From: Stictocephala bisonia
Taxonomy: Eukaryota > Arthropoda > Insecta > Hemiptera > Membracidae
Reading direction: 5' to 3'
Assembly: GCA_035578905.1 (NCBI GenBank)
Contig: JAQJVL010000613.1
Coordinates: 248,001 to 312,000, forward strand
DNA length: 64,000 nucleotides
Part shown: one piece after another, positions 23,004 through 33,826 of the stretch
How the letters are laid out: the number at the start of each line of letters is the position of its first letter
Numbering within the stretch: the first letter of the stretch is position 1
Made by a program: the position numbers and the translations under genes
Notes under the pieces: model-generated
The model's input: only the letters and a program-made list of their open reading frames with translations
The model's database searches: none
What the model was told of the DNA's origin: nothing

Positions 23004-25155
23004 CGTGTAGGTGAATGCCTCTTTACTTTTTTCTCTTTTTCCTTTACTATATTAAGTTATTATTGTTATGAAAGCTCCTTGTTCACGATTGACTTTGTTA
23101 ATAGCTTCCTCTTCTTTCACATTATTTTCTGAACTATTTCTGATATGTTCCCAAGAGTATGAAGATTAACAAAAATAATGTTTCTGAAAAAATAACACTC
23201 TTTTCTTCTATTGTTCTGAGAAAATGTATCAAACGTATTATATATTCGATTACAGCTGAAATTAAACAATCGAGAACTTAAGTAATATTTAGTTACTTTA
23301 TGCTATTGTAAAATAGCCTCATAAAGACTAGTCTCCTCCAGACGTTGATGGCTTAAGTAATAAAAAAACCAATAAATTTTTACATGTTTAAATCTATTTA
23401 GTTAAATTTTCAACAGAACACCTTTAAGTACCAAATTATTCAGTAAAAAAATTTAGTAAGCCATCTCTTAATATACTAGTAATATAAATGACTTGGACTT
23501 AAGATTCTGGGTTTGAGTTAAGACGAGAAATAAATGGTACCTAACACTTCATTACAACTCTTCTTTGTTGTTTCTTTCTGTTTTTTATTCTTTTAATGAT
23601 TTCCATGTTTGTTACAAGAAATCAATGATGTATTGCCTTATATTAAAAACAATTATTAAATTACGTCTAACATTTAAAATTGGCTCTAATTAAAAAAAAA
23701 AAAAAAAATAAGAACATGCACTCAGGCCTTTAATTTTAACATAAGCCGCTTATATAAATTTAGTTTCACAATAAAAATTGACAAAACATTTCATTCAATG
23801 GTTTACGTTTTATTTCTTAGCAGATGATGATATAAAATATGTATATTGCCAATAGAAAATACTTAACTAAACCCTGGCACAATATGCACGGGTCTACTTG
23901 GGAGCCAGGTAATCTCATGATAACTGGGAGCTCACGTTTTTGAACTCCTAATTCAAAACTATCCCATGTACGTTTTTGACATGTTTTTTTGCGTATTGTA
24001 GAGTATGCAGTAATAAATGCAGGGTTTAACTAACTCGTGTTTGGTTATCCACAGTAACTATTCACAAGAACTAAAATATAAATGATGTGAAATCTAAATA
24101 AAGTCTATAATTTTATATCAATATTAACAAGATCCTTAAAAATTGTGTTTACATGTCTTTTACGAAGGACTTTCTCACATAATTTTAGTAATAATCAACA
24201 CATATATCTTGATTTTAAATATAACTTAAAAGTCAACATGTCGCATGATAATTGAAACGTTCTGAAAATAAACAATTTAGTCTTTGAAGCATTTGCACCA
24301 CATGAACATTTATTATCTATTACAAAGCAATATTTCTTAAATAACCAGTTCATTGATATTTCTGACATATACAAGATTCACGACGATATTTAGAGGCTTT
24401 AGGAGCTCATTCTACATATAAAAATAAAGATAGAAGCTTACATAAACATAGGTCTGGAATTGTTTCATTAGCAGGTTACGGTAAGGGAACGATTTTGCCC
24501 AGAATTTGACAACTTATTTTAAATTAGGGCTTCCTGGAACTCTGGACATTTTAATTAAGAAATAAATTAAATTGTTTCTGCATTTTTGACCCGACAAATT
24601 GAAGGTTAGTAGTTTTTGAGGAACACTATAAAAATGCAAAACAATTGAGTGAAAAATAATTTTTTTTATTATTGGGCAGGACAAACCTTTTTATCTCACC
24701 AATAAACGTAAGGCTATATAACTTTTTAATTAATTTGTAAATTCAAAGACTTTAAATTCAGACTATTCAGAAAAAAGTTTAAATAAAGTATATAGTAAGT
24801 GAAACAAATGTTCGATAAATTATTTAACCAGACAAACATTTCATTTTAACATATATAAAATTATTATAAAGAAAATGTAGCTAGAAAAACACGAAACTTA
24901 TTCAGTAAAATTACAGTACATTTTAAATTCAAATTTCTGTATTTAGATTTAAATTTCAAAATGGAAAATTATTCCAAATAGTATATTGATCTTAGCAGTT
25001 GATTCATGTGCTCTTGACATTCTGTACGACTACATGTCAATTAATATGCATACTGTTCTCTGTTTATGTTGCGCAGTAATTGACTGTCAGTTTATGTGAG
25101 CATTGTTTTGTCTGTACTAAGTATTGTACAGTAGTACTGCCACACCTATTTTGAA
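23004..25155. other. putative first-intron sequence, no features
   Basis: AT-rich with poly-A at about 23692-23708. I found no exon, RNA or clear transposon. A 'LADDD' reading at about 23815 was considered and rejected. Confidence 0.5.
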
Positions 25156-25157
25156 CC

Positions 25158-26065
25158 AAAGAATACGCCAATTTGGTGTTTGTTTACGGTGAATATACGG
25201 CTTCTGTTGAAGAATTCAAACAACGCAGAATTAAATGCCATAACGATCAGTGGTACAATTTGTAAACAGGATGACTTCCTAGGGCAGAGTTCCAGTGTGA
25301 CCACACTCGCCAACATGATGTTAATATAGATGAAAACATTGTTCCTACCGTTGAACTAGTCCATGTATTAATTGGCTGGTAGCGTAGTTGGTTCAATCCC
25401 AGCTTCATAAGCTAATTTTCTCAGTTCGATTCCAATCAGAGTCATAACACATTTTGAGTAGGATCAGCTGATAACCACCGGCTGTTCATTTGTCATTGGG
25501 CTATTAGTTAATGACACTTTCTAAGGAATAGTCGGCCTTAGTTTGTAACAATGACTACATTCACTCATCTACACTCATCACACTCATTCGAAATTCATAT
25601 TCGCCCATATCTTGACGATCGGCGTCTATTTAAATAATTAAATAAATAAATAAATATTAGTACAATGTGTATTGTAAACTTTAAAGGGGTTCGCAACGTA
25701 AAGTATGGAGAAAACTCCATGTTAATAACCTATATCGCTATTACAAACAAATACATCATTTACATCCAAGATACAAGGCCCATAACTTGATATACTGCAC
25801 TCGGCTGAACACATATCGTCGTCAACTAGATTCTTGATGAATTTCCGATTGCTCTTGCAACGCGACGCCAGATATACCTCCACATTTTTTAATTATCATT
25901 TCCACATACATCAAGTTACATCATACATCAACGGTTTACAAATGTGGATTGGTCTTGGAGGCTGTAAGGCCACCAGATCATATGCCAATTAATTTTTACT
26001 TATAGCGATGGATAAAAGCGAATTTGTACAAGGTCACATTGAATCCTCGTAAGGTCATGTTAGTA
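25158..26065 (+). pseudogene. decayed DUF4817-like DDE transposase, split by a SINE
   Basis: The N-terminus reads 'EYANLVFVYGEYTASVEEF' from 25161, the signature of the helix-turn-helix domain called DUF4817 in arthropod transposases. It is followed by 'QHDVNIDENIVPTVE' to about 25350. A SINE then interrupts it. The protein resumes with 'VWRKLHVNNLYRYYKQ' from 25703, the expected next helix-turn-helix segment. The C-terminal side appears as 'WIGLGG' at 25945 and, one frame away, 'PPDHMPINFYL', a stop and 'RWIKANLYKV' at about 25972-26040. This matches the 'WPPRSPDLxPxDFFLWGxLK' region of mariner-type enzymes. The segment between is shortened and the catalytic acidic residues cannot all be placed. 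Stops and frameshifts show the copy is dead. Terminal inverted repeats were not found. Confidence 0.7.
25362..25660 (+). mobile_element. tRNA-derived SINE, family A, copy 2 (best preserved)
   Basis: The head has an A-box-like 'ggctggtagcgtagttgg' at about 25374 and a B-box-like 'agttcgattcc' at about 25423. The body includes 'gataaccaccggctgttcat' and 'gtcggccttagtttgtaaca', and the tail is (AAAT)n ending near 25660. It lies inside the transposase relic, so it is younger than that element. It is in the opposite orientation to the copies at 1.9 and 31.8/32.8 kb. Confidence 0.85.
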
Positions 26066-27295
26066 AACCTCTATTAAACTATGAAAAGCAACAAGAAAAA
26101 TCCTTAAACAAGCAGAAAAGTTCATTAAAGTCGATAGAGGCAATTTGAAAAATTTACTATGATTTTATTAAATAGGTTTAGATTTACGTTTTTCGAATTA
26201 ATTTTACTTTGCACTGATCTGAATAAATATTCATTGAACAAAACATATAGTTGGGTTATTTATACTTTATTTATATACGAGTATAATGTGTACTCTATAC
26301 TCGTAGATTTGTTCAACATGAAATATTGTACTAGTTTTATTTTAAATTTATAACTGTTTCTTGGTGAAATAACAAAGTCCTAGATACCCAAAAGTGAAAA
26401 AGTGTGTTTCTTCCACTCAGTTTTTTCTTTTATTACTCGTTTTATCAAAAATACTTAAATTACAATGCTGTGACCTGTTTAAATCAGTTTATCGGTCATA
26501 AGGAACAAATGAACAGCCTTTACGGAATTCCTTATTTAATATAGAGTATCAAATTCTTGGTAACATTTTTCATTAGCCGTAACTCACTTACAAAACATTT
26601 ACGGACTATGTTTCTATCAGTTTTTATCTTCTTTTTAACACGTAGAATGAACTACTGTACTAAGGTTTCTGCGCATTTTCGTGAATACCCCTAAATATTT
26701 CTAAAAGTTCTTCCTTGCGAAAGAATATCCTTCTAGGATGAGGCTGGATATACTATTTGAAAACACTCAAAATATTAAAATCGGGTTTTTTCAAATCAAA
26801 AAGACAAAGAAAATCTAATAATCAAAGCTCTATAGCTAAATAATTTTCAATATCCTTTATAAAATGACACTAGCTTGCTTTATTTGTAAGGCTATTTCTG
26901 CGTATATTAAACAAAACACAATATTGGCAGGTTTAATCTCACGACTTTTATTGGACAGCCCAAACGTGTGCACAGCACTGTAACCAGATATTACATTTTA
27001 TCTGACTAAAATAAATATGTCAGACTTTTGTTAAAACCAGTCGGAAATATAAAATACACTGAAATTGTTCTTTAAATATTACTAATTCCGACGAATTGGC
27101 GTTTCAAATAAATTTGTCTTTTTGTAAAAGTTAGACTATGGCCAGTTCTTAAATAAATCAGGATAGGGCTACTAAATATAATTTTATATTTATAAAATTA
27201 TATTACAATTTAAAAGGTTTTTTTACAATTTAATAAATATACAGTAACTGCTATACATAATATAAACTAATGATATTTTCTAAACAAATCAGTCC
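26066..27295. other. AT-rich non-coding stretch
   Basis: No gene is recognised. A 64-codon frame at 26159-26353 is hydrophobic and AT-driven, without exon signals. Confidence 0.5.
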
Positions 27296-27480
27296 AAACA
27301 ATGGTTCTATTAACAACCCACCCACCCTTACTCGTACAATGGTATTGACTCACGCTCCCACCCATACACGTTCAGTGGTAAACCGTTACGGAGTGAAAGG
27401 GCTGTAACCAGTGTGCGTGTATGGGTGGGCGGGAGGCCAATACCACTGACCGTGCATGGGTGGGTGGGGACACAACATTA
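27296..27480. repeat. G-rich minisatellite, head-to-head copies
   Basis: The left part (27310-27380) has the C-rich strand on top ('caacccacccaccc', 'cccacccatacacg'). The right part (27405-27475) has the G-rich strand on top ('gtgtatgggtgggcgggagg', 'gtgcatgggtgggtgggg'). The two halves are partial inverted copies of the same core found in the arrays at 41.9, 48.5-49.0 and 58.4 kb. Confidence 0.8.
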
Positions 27481-28985
27481 ACCTATAAAATAGGTAGGCT
27501 TCCCAGAATATATTTTGTTTTGGGATTACCTTGATTTTCTTAAAACTAACAATACAGGACGAGAAAAGATATCAGCCGGCCATTAAAAAAAAAGAAAATA
27601 TAAACATGTAAAATAGAAAACTATTGGCAAACATTAACAACACGTACTTAATAAACTAACGGAATATGAACTGCAAGATTAGCTTTGTTGGATTTAAAAA
27701 TGTATGGAGCGTAATTCTAATTTTCTGACGAGGGCTGTAACATATCGCTCTACCGTATGACATGTGAATGACTTTGTTTCATGCCTAGATGTGTGAGAGT
27801 TTAACATGATTGTAAGCGTTAATGTACATTATATCCTTAATTAATTCCACCTCTAACTGAACCATCAGCTGTCTCCTTCTCTTCCTGAGTCACTGTTGCA
27901 TGTCAATACCAGAAATCCACTTTTGACGAAGCAGGAAATAATTATCTAGTAAATAGTCAAACTGGGATCTTGTAGATAAGCTAGATGAATAGAATGGAAA
28001 TTACAAATTTGTTCATTTACCACCCAAATTTTCTATACTATTAATTTCATAATTATTTTTGACGAATAAACGTAATTAAATGCATACATTTAAATTTAAA
28101 AAAGGATTTTAATTTATTCTTACCAGTTTACAACTGCTCTATGACAGATGGGATTTAATCTTTATTTCGATATTTTTATTTATTTATATTGAGGTATTAA
28201 TGTATAGTTTTCCTTCTAAAACAAACTATATACGTTTTTGAAACACAATAATATGACATAAAAAAAGGATTGTAAACTCATCTAAAAAATAAATCTAAGA
28301 AGTTCTGCTTAAACGAACAAAACAATAAGTTAAATACTTCGTCAATATTTAAAACTTCTAAATAACTGTTCGGGTTAAGTTTCTAAATGTATGTACACAT
28401 TTCATAAAATATAAAAAAAAATAATTTAAAATCATAATACATTTCTAATGTACAGATAAAATCTTAGCATAGGCAATATTAAGTGGATCCTAATGTCCTG
28501 CCCAAACGAGGTATAGCATAATTAAATCCGTTTTTTTCTTTCAGATTTTCTTATATTCCTTTCTTTAGGTCTTATTTTTTTACAATACTATCCTTTTCTC
28601 AACAAATATTAAATGAGGCATTTTGTAATATTTCTAAGAATTGTAGAATTGTACTATACGAGTCTACTGTTGACTGTAAATTCCCAATCTACAGATGTTG
28701 AGAAATGGGGGGAATCTACAGAGTATATTTATAAATGTGTCTTACAGTTACATCTGGCAGTAGATGGCAAACTCATCAACACAAAAGAAATTGTAAAATT
28801 ACAGAATAATAGTAAACAATATAAAAGGAAATTACAATATAATAGATGATGTTAAGTATGTAGAAAAATAATTAATAACGAAATATTGGAAATGGAATTC
28901 TGATACAATTGGAAAATGGAAAAACAATGTTTATATTTGTGGTTGTTAAACATTTTCATAGCGGACTTCCGCAGACCTTTTATGA
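27481..28985. other. AT-rich non-coding stretch
   Basis: No gene is recognised. The 78-codon frame at 28613-28849 has no domain resemblance, but its 'acagatgttgagaaatgg' stretch is slightly richer in GC than the surroundings. Confidence 0.45.
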
Positions 28986-28987
28986 AA

Positions 28988-29205
28988 AAAATGTATATAC
29001 GTATTTAATAGGTTTGTCAATTTGTATAATTACTGGTGTTAGTCCTAGCTACAATAATATAATTTAATAGCATATGATACCATAGTGTGTTCATTCACCA
29101 TAGACTAATTTTATTTTTTGATATTTAATATTTATTTTGTAAGATTACGAGGATGATAAATCTTTCACAAGATAAGGTAGACTTTCACAAGTTAAGTCAT
29201 ATAAA
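28988..29205 (+). repeat. dispersed repeat DR2, copy 1
   Basis: About 165 bases (28994-29155) match 31890-32053 at roughly 80 percent, sharing 'ttaataggtttgtcaatttg', 'ataattactgg' and 'attttgtaagatta'. No coding potential. The second copy lies within sequence that interrupts a SINE, so DR2 belongs to a mobile element of unknown class. Confidence 0.7.
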
Positions 29206-29344
29206 AGTTTTGAAAGCATTTCAATATTTTTTGTGTATATTTTAACAACATAACTAAATACTCACATGATAACTGTACAACATATTTATATTTTCTTATC
29301 TGAAGATTGTAATGTTAGAAAGTATACACTAGAACCAAAAATGA

Positions 29345-29640
29345 TCTTTGAAAACATCATCCCGACATCAATCTACAAGCCGTGAACCCAAATTTACCCA
29401 AGCCGTAGATGGCACTAAAATCAACTCCCACATTTCCGATACAATACTGTTTTGCAAGGAAGCCATTGCTTTACACGTCCTTTTTGCATGTCCCTCAACA
29501 ACAATCTACATGCAGTGAACCTAAAATCCCCCAAGCCGTAGATGGCACTGTAATCAACTCCCACATTTCCGATACAATACTGTTGTTCAAGAAAGACATC
29601 GCCGTCGGTTCAGTAAAGCTTTGTTTGACACATCCTTTAT
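29345..29640 (+). repeat. diverged 138-bp-type units at array edge
   Basis: Two units with 'aagccgtagatggcact' and 'tcccacatttccgatacaat' precede the homogeneous 138-bp array and are alignable to it ('cacaagccgtaaac...cccccaagc...tttccgatac'). They are clearly older or less homogenised copies of the same repeat. Confidence 0.75.
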
Positions 29641-30250
29641 ACATTTTGTCATCTCGACACCAACCTCACAAGCCGTAAACATAAAATCCCCCAAGCTGTC
29701 AGTGTTAGTGTGATCAGCTGTCTCGTTTCCGATACATCGCCGTTGGTTAAGTAAAGCCTTGTTTGACACATCCTTTACACATTTTGTCACCTCGACACCA
29801 ACCTCACAAGCCGTAAACATAAAATCCCCCAAGCTGTCAGTGTTAGTGTGATCAGCTGTCTCGTTTCCGATACATCGCCGTCGGTTCAGTAAAGCCTTGT
29901 TTTTGACACATCCTTTATACATTTTGTCATCTCGACACCAATCTCACAAGCCGTAAACATAAAATCCCCCAAGCTGTCAGTGTTAGTGTGATCAGCTGTC
30001 TCGTTTCCGATACATCGCCGTCGGTTCAGAAAAATCTTGTTTGACACATCCTTTACACATTTTGTCACCTCGACACCAATCTCACAAGCCGTAAAAATAA
30101 AATCCCCAAAGTTTTCAGTGTTAGTGTGATCAGCTGTTTCGTTTCCGATACATCGCCGTCGGTTCAGTAAAGCCTTGTTTGACACATCCTTTATGCACGT
30201 TGTCATCTCAACATCAATCTCACAAGCCGTAAACATAAAATCCCCCAAGC
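29641..30250. repeat. 138-bp tandem array, about 4.5 copies
   Basis: The phrase 'aaaatccccc' (one variant copy) recurs at about 29683, 29821, 29961, 30099 and 30237. Units share 'gtcagtgttagtgtgatcag' and 'gatacatcgccgt'. As 138 is a multiple of three, the minus strand stays open over long stretches (46 residues per unit, including 'RRRCIGNETADHTNTDSLGD'). One copy has two extra bases near 29900 that shift the frame. Whether the frame is real is discussed in the findings; repeat by-product is the default. Confidence 0.85.
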
Positions 30251-30867
30251 TCTTGTTGTGTATAGAACAATATCTACCAGAATATCAATAATTATTTGAC
30301 ATTTGTTACTAATTGTAGTACACTATAGCGTATTAAATAGAAAATAAGAGTATTAGTTCATTGATGAAAGTAATAAGGTTTATGTAAATGGAATGGGATC
30401 AAAGTGACTGTGGCCTGTGTAAATAATCTGCATCCAGGAAAGCCCCACAAATTCAAAATTGCAACCATCAGGTTTATAAGTTAATTTTTCACTATCTGAT
30501 TTTGATACGAGTTAAATATATCCTTTGTAATATGCTCTGTACTTTCGTAATAATTTACGTTTACTATGAGCCGATGAAACAACTTTTAGCAGAAACATAA
30601 ATACCTATTTTTGTATACATACGATAAGAAATTGTTTACAATATATTTGAGAAACTATCTCCAAGCTGACAACTAATTATGACAATAGTATTAGAGTGTA
30701 ATTATGTAACTACAAGAAATTTGAAATTCAAGACAATATTAACAATATTATAATTATTTCAAGTTGTCCATCGTAAGCGTTGATTTTTATCTATCATAGT
30801 GTCAAATACTCAGATACTATGGAATGATATCAGAAATTGATTGTTAAAACAAAGTAACTGCACATAT
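30251..30867. other. AT-rich non-coding stretch
   Basis: Between two tandem arrays; no gene or repeat recognised. Confidence 0.5.
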
Positions 30868-31712
30868 TGTTGGTTTCATACTTATATCTTATACTTATAT
30901 GAAACCAACAATAATTATTACATCACGAGCTGTGTTGTTTATTAATTTTATTCTAGACCATGTGAATGAACTGCAGGCTTGAAGACAGTATGAAACCAAC
31001 GATATTTATTACATCACGAGCTGTATTGTTTTTTGATTATATTCTAGACCATGTGACTGAACTGCAGATCAACTGAACTGCAAGCTTGAAGACAGTATGA
31101 AAGCAACGATATTTATTACATCACGAGCTGTGTTGTTTATTGATTATATTCTGGACCATGTGACTGAACTGCAGATCAACTGAACTGCAAGCTTGAAGAC
31201 AGTATGAAACCAACGATATTTATTACATCACGAGCTGTGTTGTTTATTGATTATATTCTGGACCATGTGAATGAACTGCAGGCTTGAAGACAGTATGAAA
31301 CCAACGATATTTATTACATCACGAGCTGTGTTGTTTATTAATTATATTCTGGACCATGTGAATAAACTGCAGATCAACTGAACTGCAAGCTTGAAGACAG
31401 TATGAAACCAACGATATTTATTACATCACGAGCTGTGTTGTTTATTGACTATATTCTGGACCATGTGACTGAACTGCAGATCAACTGAACTGCAAGCTTG
31501 AAGACAGTATGAAACCAACGATATTTATTACATCACGAGCTGTGTTGTTTATTGACTATATTCTGGACCATGTGACTGAACTGCAGATCAACTGAACTGC
31601 AAGCTTGAAGACAGTATGAAACCAACGATATTTATTACATCACGAGCTGTATTGTTTTTTGATTATATGCTAGATCATATGACTGGACTGTTACAACTGA
31701 ACTGTAAGCTTG
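30868..31712 (+). repeat. 107-bp tandem array, about 8 copies, with edge hairpin
   Basis: Units start with 'tatgaaaccaacgatattta' at about 30989, 31096, 31203, 31293, 31401, 31509 and 31615, after a first, diverged unit near 30898. Full units are 107-108 bases; three early or middle ones lack a 15-16-base 'atcaactgaactgcaa' block. At the left edge, 30870-30909 forms a hairpin with a 15-bp stem ('attgttggtttcata' and its complement) around 12 bases. The last unit is degenerate. Confidence 0.9.
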
Positions 31713-31804
31713 ATTAGAGGCAAGTGTTTGCTTAACAAAATAATTAAAGTTTTCATTAATTTTAGTATTCTTAAGACGCAGATCTTCAAAATATGGGGGA
31801 ATGT

Positions 31805-31878
31805 GGAATTTTATATGAGTGTGATGAGTGAATTCAGACATTGTTACTAACTAAGTCCGACTATTCCTTAGAAAGTTA
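31805..31878 (-). mobile_element. SINE family A, copy 3, tail-side half
   Basis: 'gagtgtgatgagtgaattca' through 'gactattccttagaaagt' matches the distal part of the SINE at 25362-25660 in reverse complement. The rest of the element resumes at 32818, so this copy was split. Confidence 0.75.
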
Positions 31879-32817
31879 CAATTAAAACGCATATATGAAT
31901 TTAATAGGTTTGTCAATTTGCATAATTACTGGAGTTAGTTTAATACTACCCAGTTACTTTAGTATAATTTAATTTCATGTACCATAGTATGTTAATTCAC
32001 ATAGGTTAATTTTATTTCATAATATATAATATTCATTTTGTAAGATTAGGAGGTAGGTTTGATATAGTGGGATTTCACATATGAGTAGTAAGTGAAATTG
32101 CTTTTAAAATTTACCAGCTATTATAATATTAAATAGCATTAATGTAAAATGTATATCTAAAAGTAGTAATATATAGGTTATCTTTGTTTACATGTAAATA
32201 CTGTCACATACTAATTGATTTACTTTAATCTGGCGTATTTTAGATTAAATGTTACTAATTACTTAGTAGTTTCAAAGACGAATCAATGTGGTAGGAATAT
32301 TTTAGTAAGGTTGGATGGTTCAGGATTGTTTTAAAGAATATATAAATAACATACTAGTCTTTTAAATAAATTTTGACCAATTAGGAATGCATTATGAGGT
32401 ACCCAGCAATTTTGAATAGTCTATGATTAAAATAAACAATTCATAGACTATATAATTGCATATTTAACGAATATAATTGGCTGAAGATGTTTACTTAAAA
32501 GTCACTGTACCACTAATCAATCACTTATGTGATTTACTTCTGTCATTTGCGGACATAGAACAGAATTTAGTTAAACCGCCTTTTTCTTCTTTTTTTGTAG
32601 GTTAGAATTACATTAGAAGAGTTTTGTTTGTTGTACTCAGGATTTAATAAAGAAATGGATTTTAAGCAAAAACACAACTGATAAATCAGTTCATATGTAT
32701 TATAAAAGTTACTTCATAAGAATAAACTCCTTAAACTGTTTGAACTTGTTATATAGCCCATATAATGATGGTTTGGGATCATTGGTTTGGGGAGTTATAG
32801 TGTTGACCCGTTTATTT
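31879..32817. mobile_element. about 0.94-kb insertion splitting a SINE (contains DR2)
   Basis: This interval lies between the two halves of one SINE. Its left part (31890-32053) matches DR2 at 28994-29155. No open frame, inverted repeat or duplicated target is evident, and about 13 SINE bases are missing at the junction. It is probably a non-autonomous element; an alternative is that the two SINE halves are separate truncated copies. Confidence 0.55.
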
Positions 32818-32945
32818 GTCAGCCCAATGACAAATGAACAGCTGGTGGTTATCTGCTGATCCCTTTCAAAATATGTTACGACTCTGATTGGGATCGAACT
32901 GAAAACCTTCAGCTGATGATACTAACTAAGCTACCAACCAATTTG
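32818..32945 (-). mobile_element. SINE family A, copy 3, head-side half
   Basis: 'agcccaatgacaaatgaaca' to 'ctaactaagctaccaaccaa' matches the promoter-bearing half of the SINE. The B-box-like 'ggttttcagttcgatccc' (minus strand) is better preserved here than in copy 1. Confidence 0.8.
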
Positions 32946-33690
32946 TTACCATGTAAGTGAATGCAGTAGGCAAGTGGATTACTTTTATAAATTTGTACAA
33001 TATTTTTACTTTCTACTGTAATATGGTTTACATAGTACTTCTTTTTATTAGTGACATTTAAATGTAAACATATTACATTTATTTGTCTCTGAATCTTTAA
33101 ACTATGTTTTAAACTGTTGTAAAGAGAACGAGGTTTTTCTGAAACCTCTTTGCTGATATTTGATGAAGTGTTTAAAGACAAGAAGATTCAACAGACATGG
33201 CTGACACATGAAGGTGTTTTAGACAAGTTTGCAGAGTCAGTTTGCTCAAGTGTAATCCTATATACTTATTGAGACTTCATTAAAAAAAGAGTATTTTCAT
33301 ATTGTGGAAATGTAAAACTAGCCAATCAATTGGTGAAATAGAAATACAGACAAGATGAAATTTCCACAAGATTACAGACTGAAAAAAAAAAAACCAAATA
33401 AATAAATAAACTTTAATTACCCTACAATCAATTTTTAATTTTAATAATACTCTTGCAGAAATATTATAACGTTAGTGAGGTAAACATATCATTCTTGTTG
33501 TCATAATAATGTAATTTATTTTTTTTTTTATATTGGTAAGAAGATAAACAATACAATAAAATTAATAGCTTGCTAAACGACTCTTACAATCAAGTCGTTT
33601 ATGCACGTAGTAGAGATATAATGGGAACAAATGGCTGCATTTTCCGTTTAAGAAAATTGCCAGGACATGAAAGTTGTGTTGATGGAAGAA
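32946..33690. other. AT-rich non-coding stretch
   Basis: No gene is recognised. The 90-codon minus-strand frame at 32909-33181 begins outside the SINE and runs into it, so it is not a gene. Confidence 0.5.
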
Positions 33691-33826
33691 CTGAGTCTTC
33701 AGACCCCACTACGCTGCTGTAACTGAGTCTTCAGACCCCACTACACTGCTGTAACTGAGTCTTCAGACCCCACTACACTGCTGTAACTGAGTCTTCAGAC
33801 CCCACTACGGCTGCTGTAACTGAGTT
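33691..33826. repeat. 32-bp tandem repeat, four copies
   Basis: 'ctgagtcttcagacccc' recurs at 33691, 33723, 33755 and 33787. The units are nearly identical, with a g/a change and one inserted g. A short remnant 'ctgagtta' follows. Confidence 0.95.

Noticed and set aside
23800..23850. 'FLADDDIKYVY' reading resembling a reverse-transcriptase FADD box, or a second channel exon after 'tatttcttag'
   Set aside because: No flanking RT motifs, the frame stops after three more codons, and the sequence does not fit a potassium channel.
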